From Pseudomonas sp. LD120 (lineage in GTDB: Bacteria; Pseudomonadota; Gammaproteobacteria; Pseudomonadales; Pseudomonadaceae), in contig NZ_WVHL01000005.1 of the NCBI RefSeq assembly GCF_009861525.1, positions 1,984,001 through 2,048,000 of the forward strand: a DNA stretch of 64,000 nucleotides, given 5' to 3'. The translations under genes were made by a program, and so were the position numbers. The number at the start of each line of letters is the position of its first letter. Position 1 is the stretch's first letter. This document shows, piece after piece, positions 34,761 through 42,909 of the stretch. The notes beneath the pieces were generated by a model, which saw nothing but the letters and a program-made list of their open reading frames with translations, ran no database searches and was not told where the DNA came from.

Positions 34761-35645
34761 ATGGCCCGTCGTCGCCACCAAGAAGAACATGTCAACCACG
34801 AGCGCTGGTTGGTTTCCTACGCCGACTTCATTACCTTGCTATTCGCATTTTTCGTGGTCATGTATTCCATTTCTTCGATCAACGAGGGCAAGTACAAGGT
34901 GATTTCCGAGGCGCTGATCGGGGTCTTTACCGACTCCGATCGCAGCCTTAAGCCGATTCCCATTGGGGATGAGCGCCCCAAGACGGTGACCCCGGCCAAG
35001 CCGTTGGTCAAGGACAGCGATCAGACCGACGCTGGTATCGCCGGGGCCAGTGATCCGTTGAAAAGCATCGCCGATGATATCAGCGCGGCGTTCGGTGACT
35101 TGATCAGCTCCAGCCAGATGACGGTGCGCGGCAACGAGCTGTGGGTGGAGATCGAACTTAACTCCAGTCTGTTGTTCGGCAGCGGCGATGCGATGCCCAG
35201 CGACCAGGCGTTCACCATCATCGACAAGGTCGCGGCGATCCTCAAACCTTTCGATAACCCGATTCATGTCGAAGGGTTCACCGATAACCAGCCGATCCGG
35301 ACCGCGCAATATCCAACCAACTGGGAGTTGTCCTCGGCCCGTTCGGCGAGCATCGTGCGCATGCTGGCGATGCAGGGGGTGAATCCGGCGCGGATGGCTT
35401 CGGTGGGCTACGGTGAGTTCCAGCCAGTGGCCAACAACGCCACCGCCGAAGGTCGGGCGCGTAATCGCCGGGTCGTGCTGGTGGTCTCGCGTAATCTGGA
35501 TGTGCGTCGCAGCCTGACCGGCACCGGCACTGCCAATGCGACACCGGATGCGGCGCTCAAGCGTGCTGGCACACAAACTGCACCAACCCCGGTGAAAACG
35601 CCGGTACGGGGGAGCGCCGTCAATTCCCCGTCGCCCGTTTTATAA
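34761..35645 (+). CDS. motD: Flagellar stator protein MotD (MotB family)
   Basis: Peptidoglycan-anchored partner of MotC. The 294-residue product has a basic N-terminus, one membrane helix containing the proton-accepting Asp (VSYADFITLLFAFFVVMYSI) and a C-terminal OmpA-like peptidoglycan-binding domain (VEGFTDNQPI, NWELSSARSASIVRML, GRARNRRVVLVV). A Thr/Pro-rich tail follows the domain. Confidence 0.95.
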   Translation: MARRRHQEEHVNHERWLVSYADFITLLFAFFVVMYSISSINEGKYKVISEALIGVFTDSDRSLKPIPIGDERPKTVTPAKPLVKDSDQTDAGIAGASDPLKSIADDISAAFGDLISSSQMTVRGNELWVEIELNSSLLFGSGDAMPSDQAFTIIDKVAAILKPFDNPIHVEGFTDNQPIRTAQYPTNWELSSARSASIVRMLAMQGVNPARMASVGYGEFQPVANNATAEGRARNRRVVLVVSRNLDVRRSLTGTGTANATPDAALKRAGTQTAPTPVKTPVRGSAVNSPSPVL

Positions 35646-35695
35646 ATTAGCGCTATGTCTCGCCCCGCTGTGGCCGGGCGGGAGGAACCAACCGA

Positions 35696-36484
35696 ATGAG
35701 AGTGTGGGCAGTTGCCAATCAAAAGGGTGGTGTTGGTAAAACCACCAGTTCCATCGCTTTAGCAGGCTTGCTGGCCGAGGCGGGCAAGCGCGTGGTTGTG
35801 GTCGATCTTGACCCCCACGGCTCCATGACCAGCTATTTCGGCTACGACCCGGACAGCCTGGAGCACAGTAGCTACGATCTGTTCCTGCACAAGGGCAATG
35901 TGCCCCAGGACCTGCCGGGGCAGTTGCTGCTGGACACCAGTCATGAACGTATTTCGTTGTTGCCGTCGAGCACCGCTCTGGCCACCCTTGAGCGCCAGTC
36001 GCCGGGGCAAAGCGGTTTGGGTCTGGTAATCGCCAAGAGCCTGGCGCAGTTGTGGCAGGACTTCGACTACGCGGTCATCGACAGTCCGCCATTGCTCGGT
36101 GTGTTGATGGTCAACGCCTTGGCCGCCAGCCAGCAACTGGTGATCCCAGTGCAGACAGAGCACTTGGCGGTCAAGGGCCTGGAGCGCATGGTCAACACCC
36201 TGGCCATGGTCAACCGCTCACGCAAGCAACCGCTGCCGTTTGCCATCGTGCCGACCCTGTTTGACCGTCGGACCCAAGCCTCCCTGGGCACCTTGCGGAT
36301 CTTGCGTGACAAATTTCCCGAGGCCATCTGGCAAGGCTACATCCCGGTGGATACCCGCCTGCGTGACGCCAGTCGGGCTGGGGTCACGCCCTCGCAGTTC
36401 GACGGCAAAAGTCGCGGGGTACTGGCCTACAAGGCCTTGCTCAAGCACCTGCTGGCCCAACAACTTGTGGCGCAGGTGGCTTGA
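35696..36484 (+). CDS. parC: ParC-like ParA ATPase of the chemotaxis operon
   Basis: ParA-family ATPase in the position of P. aeruginosa PA1462 and Vibrio ParC, which place chemosensory arrays at the pole and segregate them. The 262-residue product has ANQKGGVGKTTSSIALAGLL, VVDLDPHGSMTSYFG and VIDSPPLLGVLMVNAL. GGAGGAA precedes the ATG. The parP frame is the same as this one, with a single TGA and no further stop before the parP ATG. Confidence 0.88.
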   Translation: MRVWAVANQKGGVGKTTSSIALAGLLAEAGKRVVVVDLDPHGSMTSYFGYDPDSLEHSSYDLFLHKGNVPQDLPGQLLLDTSHERISLLPSSTALATLERQSPGQSGLGLVIAKSLAQLWQDFDYAVIDSPPLLGVLMVNALAASQQLVIPVQTEHLAVKGLERMVNTLAMVNRSRKQPLPFAIVPTLFDRRTQASLGTLRILRDKFPEAIWQGYIPVDTRLRDASRAGVTPSQFDGKSRGVLAYKALLKHLLAQQLVAQVA

Positions 36485-36497
36485 CGTGAAGCGTTAT

Positions 36498-36525
36498 TCA
36501 AGTGGTTCGACGACCTGGCCGATAA
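36498..36525 (+). promoter_or_regulatory. Possible sigma-28 promoter before parP
   Basis: TCAA (36498-36501), 16 bases and a perfect GCCGATAA (36518-36525). The -10 box matches fully, but the spacer is one base longer than usual. It lies 43 bases before the parP ATG and could add FliA-dependent expression of parP-cheW. Confidence 0.4.
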
Positions 36526-36568
36526 CCCTTACAGGTCACTGTATCGGGGTCTTTGCGTGGGCATCCTC

Positions 36569-37453
36569 ATGAACCGTCCTCTGGATATCAAGAGCCGTCC
36601 GCAGTTGGCGCTGCAGTCTTACCTGGACGCTTTGCTGCAAGACGCCACCGAGGAGGAGCTGGCGCCCGAGACGCCCGTGGCGGTTACTCCGCAGGCCGTG
36701 GTGGAGGCTTCCAGCGAAGTGCTGGATGAGTTCCAGGCGGCGGTGCTGGAAGAGCAGGCTCGGGACGCGCGGAGTCAGCAGCAAGCCGCGCCACGGGGGC
36801 AGGCTGAAGTGCCGGCGGCGATCAGCGCCCCTCTAATGGACGCTCCCGCGCCGCTGCCGGCGTCGATCTCGCCGGTGGTGCCGATGCTTCAGGCGCTGGT
36901 GCCGCCGGTGGTTGAGGTGCACTTGCCGCCGAGCAATACACCGCCTCCGGCAGCCGTTGATGACCGTCCCAGTTGGGCGGCGGAGCCTTTTGAATGCCTG
37001 CTATTCGATGTTGCCGGCTTGACCCTGGCGGTACCTTTGGTGTGCCTGGGGTCGATCTATTCTCTAGCAGGGCAGGAATTGACACCGCTGTTCGGTCAGC
37101 CGGAGTGGTTCCTCGGTATTCTGCCGAGCCAGGCCGGTAACCTGAAGGTGCTGGATACCGCTCGTTGGGTTATGCCGGATCGCTATCGTGATGATTTCCG
37201 CCAGGGCTTGCAGTACGTGATTTCGGTTCAAGGCTATGAGTGGGGGCTGGCGGTGCATCAGGTCAGCCGCTCGCTGCGCCTGGACCCCAATGAAATCAAG
37301 TGGCGCAGCCACCGTGGGCAGCGCCCGTGGCTGGCCGGCACAGTGATTGAACATATGTGTGCCCTGCTTGATGTCGCTGAACTGGCCGAGTTGATCGCCA
37401 CCGGTGGCGCCAAGCAGATGGCGATCAGTCAGTCGGCCCATAAGCCGAAGTGA
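36569..37453 (+). CDS. parP: ParP-like CheW-domain protein
   Basis: Homologue, by position and domains, of P. aeruginosa PA1463 and Vibrio ParP, which bind CheA and ParC and keep arrays polar. The 294-residue product has an acidic N-terminal part (about 1-75), a Pro-rich linker (about 75-135) and a C-terminal CheW-like domain (about 140-280; FECLLFDVAGLTLAVPLVCL, EWFLGILPSQAGNLKVLDTA). The Shine-Dalgarno is weak for ATG 36569; an upstream GTG at 36557 is in frame. Confidence 0.86.
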   Translation: MNRPLDIKSRPQLALQSYLDALLQDATEEELAPETPVAVTPQAVVEASSEVLDEFQAAVLEEQARDARSQQQAAPRGQAEVPAAISAPLMDAPAPLPASISPVVPMLQALVPPVVEVHLPPSNTPPPAAVDDRPSWAAEPFECLLFDVAGLTLAVPLVCLGSIYSLAGQELTPLFGQPEWFLGILPSQAGNLKVLDTARWVMPDRYRDDFRQGLQYVISVQGYEWGLAVHQVSRSLRLDPNEIKWRSHRGQRPWLAGTVIEHMCALLDVAELAELIATGGAKQMAISQSAHKPK

Positions 37454-37532
37454 ACCAACAACAGGCCTTGCCCGTCGGGCACGGCCACACAGAACACACG
37501 CCGTTTTCAACGGTTTTTTGAGGGGTCAGGGT

Positions 37533-38015
37533 ATGAATAAGTCGTCGTCTGCACAGGGTTCCGAAGATCCGATCCTGCAATGGGTCACCTTCAAGCTCGA
37601 TAACGAGTCCTACGGGATCAACGTGATGCGTGTTCAGGAAGTTCTGCGCTACACCGAGATTGCCCCGGTGCCGGGTGCGCCGAGCTATGTGTTGGGGATC
37701 ATCAACCTGCGGGGCAACGTGGTGACGGTGATCGACACACGTCAGCGCTTTGGTCTGGTGCCCACCGAAGTCAACGACAACACCCGTATCGTCATCATCG
37801 AGGCCGACAAGCAAGTGGTCGGGATCATGGTCGACAGCGTGGCGGAAGTGGTTTACCTGCGTCAGTCGGAAGTCGAGACCGCACCGAATGTCGGTAACGA
37901 AGAGTCGGCCAAGTTCATTCAAGGCGTCTGTAACAAGAATGGAGAACTGCTGATTCTGGTTGAGTTGGACAAGATGATGAGCGAAGAGGAATGGTCGGAA
38001 CTGGAGAGTATCTGA
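37533..38015 (+). CDS. cheW: Chemotaxis coupling protein CheW
   Basis: CheW joins CheA to chemoreceptors. The 160-residue product is a single CheW domain (WVTFKLDNESYGINVMRVQE, YVLGIINLRGNVVTVIDTRQ, GIMVDSVAEVVYL). ATG 37533 follows AGGGGTCAGGG. The frame upstream of it lies in intergenic sequence and inside parP. Confidence 0.96.
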   Translation: MNKSSSAQGSEDPILQWVTFKLDNESYGINVMRVQEVLRYTEIAPVPGAPSYVLGIINLRGNVVTVIDTRQRFGLVPTEVNDNTRIVIIEADKQVVGIMVDSVAEVVYLRQSEVETAPNVGNEESAKFIQGVCNKNGELLILVELDKMMSEEEWSELESI

Positions 38016-38408
38016 TTGATCCTCGAGGTAGCGGTGATTGTCCTGGCGGTCCTTTGGGTCGCCACTTTGGCTCTGTTTCTGTCCTATACCCGTAACCAGC
38101 GTCAGATCGCCGCCGAGCAGGCAGAAGGCGATGCGCTGCGCGATCAGCGGATCAAGGAGCTGGCCAAGCGCGTCGACCACTATCAGAACGGTACGGTGCG
38201 CATGGGCGAGGATCTGCATGAGTTGCGCGCGGTGGTAGCGCCGTTGCCGGACAAGCTGGCCCAACTGGAGCAGCGTGACCCTTCCAGCCTGTCTTTTGCC
38301 CAGGCCGCGCGCTTGGTGGGCATGGGCGCCAGCGTGGACGAACTGACCCAGTCCTGCGGCCTCACCCAGGCCGAGGCGGAACTGGTCAGCAAGCTGCACA
38401 AGGGGTGA
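38016..38408 (+). CDS. DUF2802 membrane-anchored protein at the end of the che operon
   Basis: A 130-residue protein with one N-terminal membrane segment (about 3-22, LEVAVIVLAVLWVATLALFL), a coiled coil (about 25-85) and a conserved C-terminal helical domain (AARLVGMGASVDELTQSCGL, then TQAEAELVSKLHKG). This resembles the SwrB-like DUF2802 family, found last in Pseudomonas che operons (PA1465). The start is TTG 38016, with GGAGAG (38003-38008) 7 bases upstream. The function is not established; a role in flagellar export or array maintenance is an inference from position. Confidence 0.8.
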   Translation: MILEVAVIVLAVLWVATLALFLSYTRNQRQIAAEQAEGDALRDQRIKELAKRVDHYQNGTVRMGEDLHELRAVVAPLPDKLAQLEQRDPSSLSFAQAARLVGMGASVDELTQSCGLTQAEAELVSKLHKG

Positions 38409-38434
38409 ATGGCAGCGGCAAGCTCCAAGTCGCA

Positions 38435-38487
38435 AGCTGCAAGTTCCAGGTCGCCAGCTTGAAGCTTGTAGCTCGCAACTTGCAGCT
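38435..38487. repeat. Long inverted repeat between convergent genes
   Basis: AGCTGCAAGTT (38435-38445) and AACTTGCAGCT (38477-38487) are perfect 11-bp arms. The sequence from about 38418 to 38487 is built from degenerate AAGCTnCAAG units on both strands. It lies between the DUF2802 gene and the convergent flhB2 and could act as a bidirectional terminator; similar AAGCT-rich repeats occur between genes in fluorescent pseudomonads. Confidence 0.7.
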
Positions 38488-38495
38488 GTTTTCCT

Positions 38496-38825
38496 TCAGT
38501 AGTCGTCGCCGCGCTCGGTGACGTCCTTTTCCAGTGCCACCTGTTGCGGATCATGCCCGGCTGGGAACTTACCCTTGAGGTTCCAGGCGAAGGCGATGAT
38601 CTCGGCGATGGTCCGGTACAGCTCCGGCGGAATGCTTTCGCCCAGTTCCAGTCGTGCCAGCAGCTTCACCAGCTCGGCGTTCTCATAGATCGGTATTTCA
38701 TAATCCCGAGCAATCTTCAGGATGGCTTCAGCCAGTTCGTCGTCGCCCTTGGCGGTGAGGGTCGGTGCTTGCTGGCCGTCATACTTGAGGGCAATGGCTT
38801 GGCGCGGTGCGGAAGATTGTTTCAT
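38496..38825 (-). CDS. FlhB C-terminal-domain-like protein (FlhB2)
   Basis: A 109-residue soluble protein matching the cytoplasmic domain of FlhB/YscU export switches after the cleavage point (AIALKYDGQQAPTLTAKG, AILKIARDYEIPIYENAELV, LLARLELGESIPPELYRTIA). It lacks both the membrane part and the NPTH site. The ATG at 38825 overlaps the stop of the upstream fliK-like gene by 4 bases. Such FlhB-like proteins can partly replace the FlhB C-terminal fragment in enteric bacteria; here the role is inferred. The full-length flhB is at 22651-23826. Confidence 0.85.
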   Translation of the reverse strand: MKQSSAPRQAIALKYDGQQAPTLTAKGDDELAEAILKIARDYEIPIYENAELVKLLARLELGESIPPELYRTIAEIIAFAWNLKGKFPAGHDPQQVALEKDVTERGDDY

Positions 38826-40405
38826 GCGGTTTCGTCGACCCAGCGTTGTTCCAGTCGGGTTTGTGGGCCCTGCGGCGGGATGCCGAGGTGGCAATCCAGG
38901 TCACCGACGTTCAGCCCGCAAGCCAGCAAGCGTTCGCGCAGGTTGCCCAGGTGGCTTTCAATCAGGCTCGCCGTGTAGGTGCGTTCGGCCCAGAGCTGGC
39001 TGGACAGGCGCCCTTGAATCAGTTGTGCCTGGACCTGCAAAGGCCCCAGGGGCTCCAGGTCGAACGCCAGATCGATCCGCCACAGGGCCAGCTTGGGCTC
39101 GGGGTCTTCGCGTTTTTGGTGTGCCTCCGGTTCCGGTGCCTCTTCGCGTTGCAGTTTGACCTGCAAAGGCACGATGTCCTGCAGGTTGCGCATGGGGATC
39201 TCCAGCTGCCAGGTGGTCAATTGTCGACCATCTTCGGTCTGGCCGCGCTGTTCCAGGCTGGCCAGTTGATGGCTTTGCAAGCGTGACACGGCGGCAGCGG
39301 CCAGGCGTAGCAGGTGTTCCAGGTCGCCTTCACCTTCCAGGCTTTGCAGCAGCCGCGACGGCAGGGGGAAGCCGCTAGGGGGCGTTTTGGCGCTGACCTG
39401 GCCGAGCGTGCCCAGGGCGCTGCGCACGAAACTGGGCAGCGACTGGGCCAGGGTGTTAGCGGCGATGATTGCATTGAAGCTGGTGGAGGCGGGCAGGCCA
39501 GGGGTCAGTTGGGCAATCAATCGCAGCAGATCGCCCTTCATGTCAGGGGCCTGTCCAGGGTTGGCGCCGGCCAGCAACTTGGCCTCCAGAAACACGCCGC
39601 TGCCCAGCAGTGCCTGGGCCAGCCCGCGGGGGGTGCTCAGTTGCTGTGGGCCGGGAAGGCCCGCCAGTAGGCGTTCGACGGCGGCGCGCAGATCGACTGC
39701 GGATGTCGTCAGTGGGCGGTCCTCAGGCAGGTTCTGCAGGGCGCTGATCAGTTCGCTCAGCGAGCCTTGGCGGCTCTGCTGGCCGGCCAATTGAGCTGCG
39801 ATGGCCAGTTGTTCCTGACGATTGCTCAGCGGCACCAGGTTCAGGGTGTGGGCGTCCGAAACCACCGCGTTGAGCAAGCTGCCGATACGCAGTGGTTGCG
39901 GGCTATCGATACTCAGCGTGGCCCCGCTCTGAGCGGTATTGAGCAGGCTGACCAGCGAGCGATAGATCGCAGGCTGGTTGCTGCCCTGGGGGAGTGTCTG
40001 GGTGGTCAGCACCTTGCCCTGGAGCAGGGTGCCCGGGGGCAGTTGCGTGGTGTCCAGGCGGGTCAGGGCCGCGACATTGCTGGCGATCGCCTGCTGTACG
40101 GTAATCACCAGGTTGTTCGCTGAAGGTTGAGTCACCGCCAGGCTGGTGCCTTGGGGTAGCGGTTGGTTGCTGGTGGCTTGCAGCGTGGTTTGCCGGCCAT
40201 TGTCCAGGGTGACTTTGAGCAGCAGTTGGAAGGTTTGATCAGTCTGCTTGAGCGACAGTACTTCAGCCTTGGCGCTCTGGCCGGCGGCAATCAAGCCCTC
40301 CAGTGGCTGTGCCAGCTTGAGTAGTTCGCCGCTGATCGGCTGCGCACGTGAGGCTCCGAGAGCAGGCGCCTGGGGCAGCGGAGGGAGGTTCATTTCGCCT
40401 GACAT
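38822..40405 (-). CDS. FliK-like hook-length control protein (FliK2)
   Basis: A 527-residue protein whose N-terminal part is Gln/Leu/Ser-rich and low in charge (about 1-330). The C-terminal part (about 400-520) resembles the FliK C-terminal domain (WRIDLAFDLEPLGPLQVQAQ, ASLIESHLGNLRERLLACGL, then NVGDLDCHLG). It differs clearly from the FliK at 16768. It is translationally coupled to flhB2, reproducing the FliK-FlhB functional pair. ATG 40405 or ATG 40393 could be the start; both have an AGG upstream. It may encode a secreted regulator of export, but that is an inference. Confidence 0.8.
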   Translation of the reverse strand: MSGEMNLPPLPQAPALGASRAQPISGELLKLAQPLEGLIAAGQSAKAEVLSLKQTDQTFQLLLKVTLDNGRQTTLQATSNQPLPQGTSLAVTQPSANNLVITVQQAIASNVAALTRLDTTQLPPGTLLQGKVLTTQTLPQGSNQPAIYRSLVSLLNTAQSGATLSIDSPQPLRIGSLLNAVVSDAHTLNLVPLSNRQEQLAIAAQLAGQQSRQGSLSELISALQNLPEDRPLTTSAVDLRAAVERLLAGLPGPQQLSTPRGLAQALLGSGVFLEAKLLAGANPGQAPDMKGDLLRLIAQLTPGLPASTSFNAIIAANTLAQSLPSFVRSALGTLGQVSAKTPPSGFPLPSRLLQSLEGEGDLEHLLRLAAAAVSRLQSHQLASLEQRGQTEDGRQLTTWQLEIPMRNLQDIVPLQVKLQREEAPEPEAHQKREDPEPKLALWRIDLAFDLEPLGPLQVQAQLIQGRLSSQLWAERTYTASLIESHLGNLRERLLACGLNVGDLDCHLGIPPQGPQTRLEQRWVDETA

Positions 40406-40455
40406 TCGGACACAACCTGTGGAAATTAGCGCCCTTTAGAGTAGGCCTTCGCATG

Positions 40456-40461
40456 TATAAT
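40456..40461 (+). promoter_or_regulatory. Possible -10 box for the ccm operon
   Basis: A perfect TATAAT preceded by TG, in the gap between fliK2 (minus) and ccmA (plus). No good -35 hexamer is visible at 16-18 bases. A 7-bp inverted repeat AAACATT-GCA-AATGTTT (40488-40504) lies 27 bases downstream and could be an operator. Confidence 0.4.
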
Positions 40462-40601
40462 GCCGCCCGTCTTTGGCGCAGTGGTGAAAACATTGCAAAT
40501 GTTTGACGCAGCTCTCTAGAGCAGGCCGCCAATCCATTTATTCTGCACCCTTTTAACGGCCGTCCCACTGCCGACTTGAACCCGTAAAGGCTCGCTATCC
40601 C

Positions 40602-41237
40602 TTGACCAGCCCCCTTCTTGAAGCCGTAGCACTCGCCTGTGAGCGCGATTGGCGGATGTTGTTTGAACACCTCGATTTGCGTCTGACGGGCGGCGACATG
40701 GTGCAAATCAGTGGCCCCAACGGCAGTGGCAAGACCAGCCTGCTGCGTTTGCTCGCCGGCCTGATGCAACCCACCAGCGGTCAGGTCCTGCTCAATGGTC
40801 AGCCCTTGCATGCTCAACGTGCCGAACTGGCGCGCAACCTGTTGTGGATCGGCCATGCCGCGGGAATCAAGGATGTGCTGACTCCCGAGGAGAATCTCAG
40901 CTGGCTCTGCGCCCTGCACCAGTCGGCAACGCGCGAGGCTATCTGGCAGGCGCTGGCGGCCGTCGGCCTGCGCGGCTTCGAGGACGTCGCCTGTCACACC
41001 CTGTCCGCCGGTCAGCAGCGTCGTGTGGCCCTGGCCCGACTGTATCTGGACGGGCCGGCACTGTGGGTCCTCGACGAACCCTTCACCGCCCTGGACAAAC
41101 AGGGGGTGGCCCAGCTCGAGGAGCACCTGGCCAATCATTGTGAGCGTGGCGGCATGGTGGTGCTGACCACTCACCACACGCTGACCCGCATGCCGTCGGG
41201 CTACCGCGATCTGGATCTGGGGCGGTGGGCGGCATGA
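40602..41237 (+). CDS. ccmA: Cytochrome c biogenesis ATP-binding protein CcmA
   Basis: ATPase subunit of the CcmABCD complex that releases haem-loaded CcmE. The 211-residue product has Walker A GPNGSGKTSLLRLLAGL, signature LSAGQQRRVALARL and Walker B LWVLDEPFTALD. The start appears to be TTG 40602 (MTSPLLEAVALACERD), which gives the normal length; no better ATG is in frame. It is first of nine closely packed ccm genes and overlaps ccmB by 4 bases. Confidence 0.95.
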   Translation: MTSPLLEAVALACERDWRMLFEHLDLRLTGGDMVQISGPNGSGKTSLLRLLAGLMQPTSGQVLLNGQPLHAQRAELARNLLWIGHAAGIKDVLTPEENLSWLCALHQSATREAIWQALAAVGLRGFEDVACHTLSAGQQRRVALARLYLDGPALWVLDEPFTALDKQGVAQLEEHLANHCERGGMVVLTTHHTLTRMPSGYRDLDLGRWAA

Positions 41238-41902
41238 GCGTCTTTGCCCAATTGCTGGTCCGTGAATCACGCTTGCTGTTCCGACGTCCGACGGAGCTGG
41301 CCAACCCCCTGGTGTTTTTCGCCATCGTCGTTGCACTGTTCCCATTGGCCGTGGGACCTGAGACAAATCTGTTGCAAACCTTGTCTCCGGGGCTGGTCTG
41401 GGTAGCGGCTTTATTGTCCGTCCTGCTCTCGCTGGACGGGCTTTTTCGCAGTGATTTCGAGGACGGATCTCTTGAACAGTGGGTCCTTTCGTCGCACCCC
41501 CTGCCTCTTCTGGTTTTGGCCAAGGTACTGGCACACTGGGCGTTTTCCGGATTGGCACTGGTTTTGCTCGCGCCTTTGTTGGCGCTGATGCTGGGGCTGC
41601 CTGCCGCCTGCCTGCCGGTGCTGTTGTTGTCGTTGTTGCTCGGCACGCCGGTGCTCAGCTTGCTGGGGGCGGTGGGGGCGGCGTTGACGGTGGGGCTCAA
41701 GCGCGGCGGGCTGTTGCTGGCGCTGTTGATCCTGCCCTTGTACATCCCGGTATTGATTCTCGGCAGTGGCGCTTTGCAGGCGGCATTGCAGGGCATGCCG
41801 GCCACCGGTTATCTGCTATGGCTTGGGAGCCTGACCGCCCTGGCAGTGACCCTTACACCCTTTGCAATAGCGGCTGGCCTGAAGATTAGCGTCGGCGAAT
41901 AA
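41234..41902 (+). CDS. ccmB: Haem exporter-type membrane protein CcmB
   Basis: Membrane subunit of the CcmABCD complex. The 222-residue product has six hydrophobic segments and the CcmB signature (LLVRESRLLFRRPTELANPL, SLDGLFRSDFEDGSLEQWVL). ATG 41234 overlaps the ccmA stop. Despite the historical name it is not now regarded as a simple haem exporter. Confidence 0.96.
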   Translation: MSVFAQLLVRESRLLFRRPTELANPLVFFAIVVALFPLAVGPETNLLQTLSPGLVWVAALLSVLLSLDGLFRSDFEDGSLEQWVLSSHPLPLLVLAKVLAHWAFSGLALVLLAPLLALMLGLPAACLPVLLLSLLLGTPVLSLLGAVGAALTVGLKRGGLLLALLILPLYIPVLILGSGALQAALQGMPATGYLLWLGSLTALAVTLTPFAIAAGLKISVGE

Positions 41903-41980
41903 TGAGGTCTGGTTGTTTTTTAACCAGTAAAGACCCTGGCTGTTCGTGAAAGCGAAGAGCAACCGTGATGGAAACAACGA

Positions 41981-42736
41981 ATGAACTGGACTTGGTTTCA
42001 TAAGCTCGGCTCGCCTAAATGGTTTTACGGCATCAGCGGCAAGCTGCTGCCTTGGCTCGGTGTGGCTGCGGCGCTGCTGATCACCGTGGGCGTGGTTTGG
42101 GGTTTGGCCTTTGCGCCACCGGACTATCAGCAGGGCAACAGCTTTCGCATTATCTATATCCACGTACCTGCGGCGATGCTGGCGCAGTCCTGCTACGTGA
42201 TGCTGGCGGTCTGTGGTGTGGTCGGCCTGGTGTGGAAAATGAAACTGGCGGACGTGGCCCTGCAATGCGCCGCGCCAATCGGTGCCTGGATGACCGCCGT
42301 GGCCCTGGTGACCGGGGCGATCTGGGGCAAGCCAACCTGGGGTTCGTGGTGGGTCTGGGATGCGCGACTGACGTCTATGTTGATCCTGCTGTTTCTGTAC
42401 TTCGGTCTGATTGCCTTGGGCAACGCCATCAGTAATCGTGACAGCGCCGCCAAGGCCTGCGCAGTGCTGGCCATTGTCGGCGTGGTGAATATCCCGATCA
42501 TCAAATACTCGGTGGAGTGGTGGAACACCTTGCATCAGGGGGCAACCTTCACCCTCACGGAAAAACCCGCGATGCCGGCAGAGATGTGGCTGCCGCTGCT
42601 GCTCACTGCGCTGGGTTTCTACTGTTTCTTCGGGGCCGTGCTGTTGCTGCGAATGCGCCTTGAAGTGCTCAAGCGAGAAGCCCGGGCCAGTTGGGTCAAG
42701 GTTGAAGTGCAAGGCAGTCTGGAGAACGCTCGATGA
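41981..42736 (+). CDS. ccmC: Haem-handling protein CcmC
   Basis: CcmC loads haem onto CcmE. The 251-residue product has six membrane segments and the tryptophan-rich WWD motif (WGSWWVWDARLTSMLILLFL) that holds haem, flanked by membrane histidines. It starts 78 bases after ccmB and its stop overlaps the ccmD ATG. Confidence 0.96.
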   Translation: MNWTWFHKLGSPKWFYGISGKLLPWLGVAAALLITVGVVWGLAFAPPDYQQGNSFRIIYIHVPAAMLAQSCYVMLAVCGVVGLVWKMKLADVALQCAAPIGAWMTAVALVTGAIWGKPTWGSWWVWDARLTSMLILLFLYFGLIALGNAISNRDSAAKACAVLAIVGVVNIPIIKYSVEWWNTLHQGATFTLTEKPAMPAEMWLPLLLTALGFYCFFGAVLLLRMRLEVLKREARASWVKVEVQGSLENAR

Positions 42737-42909
42737 GTTTTGCATCCTTCAGCGACTTTATCGCCATGGGCCATCACGGCCTGTATGTCTGGTCCGCTTA
42801 TGGCATCTGCCTGGCGGTTCTGGCCCTCAACGTGGCGGCGCCGATCCTGGCCCGCAAGCGTTATCTGCAACAAGAGGCGCGCCGTCTGCGCCGGGAGAAC
42901 AGTAAGTGA
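42733..42909 (+). CDS. ccmD: Small haem-complex protein CcmD
   Basis: A 58-residue single-pass protein (MSFASFSDFIAMGHHGLYVW, membrane helix about 17-40, then a basic tail ARKRYLQQEARRLRRENSK). This is the standard CcmD plan; it is needed for release of holo-CcmE from CcmABC. It overlaps ccmC at the start and ccmE at the end by 4 bases each. Confidence 0.93.
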   Translation: MSFASFSDFIAMGHHGLYVWSAYGICLAVLALNVAAPILARKRYLQQEARRLRRENSK

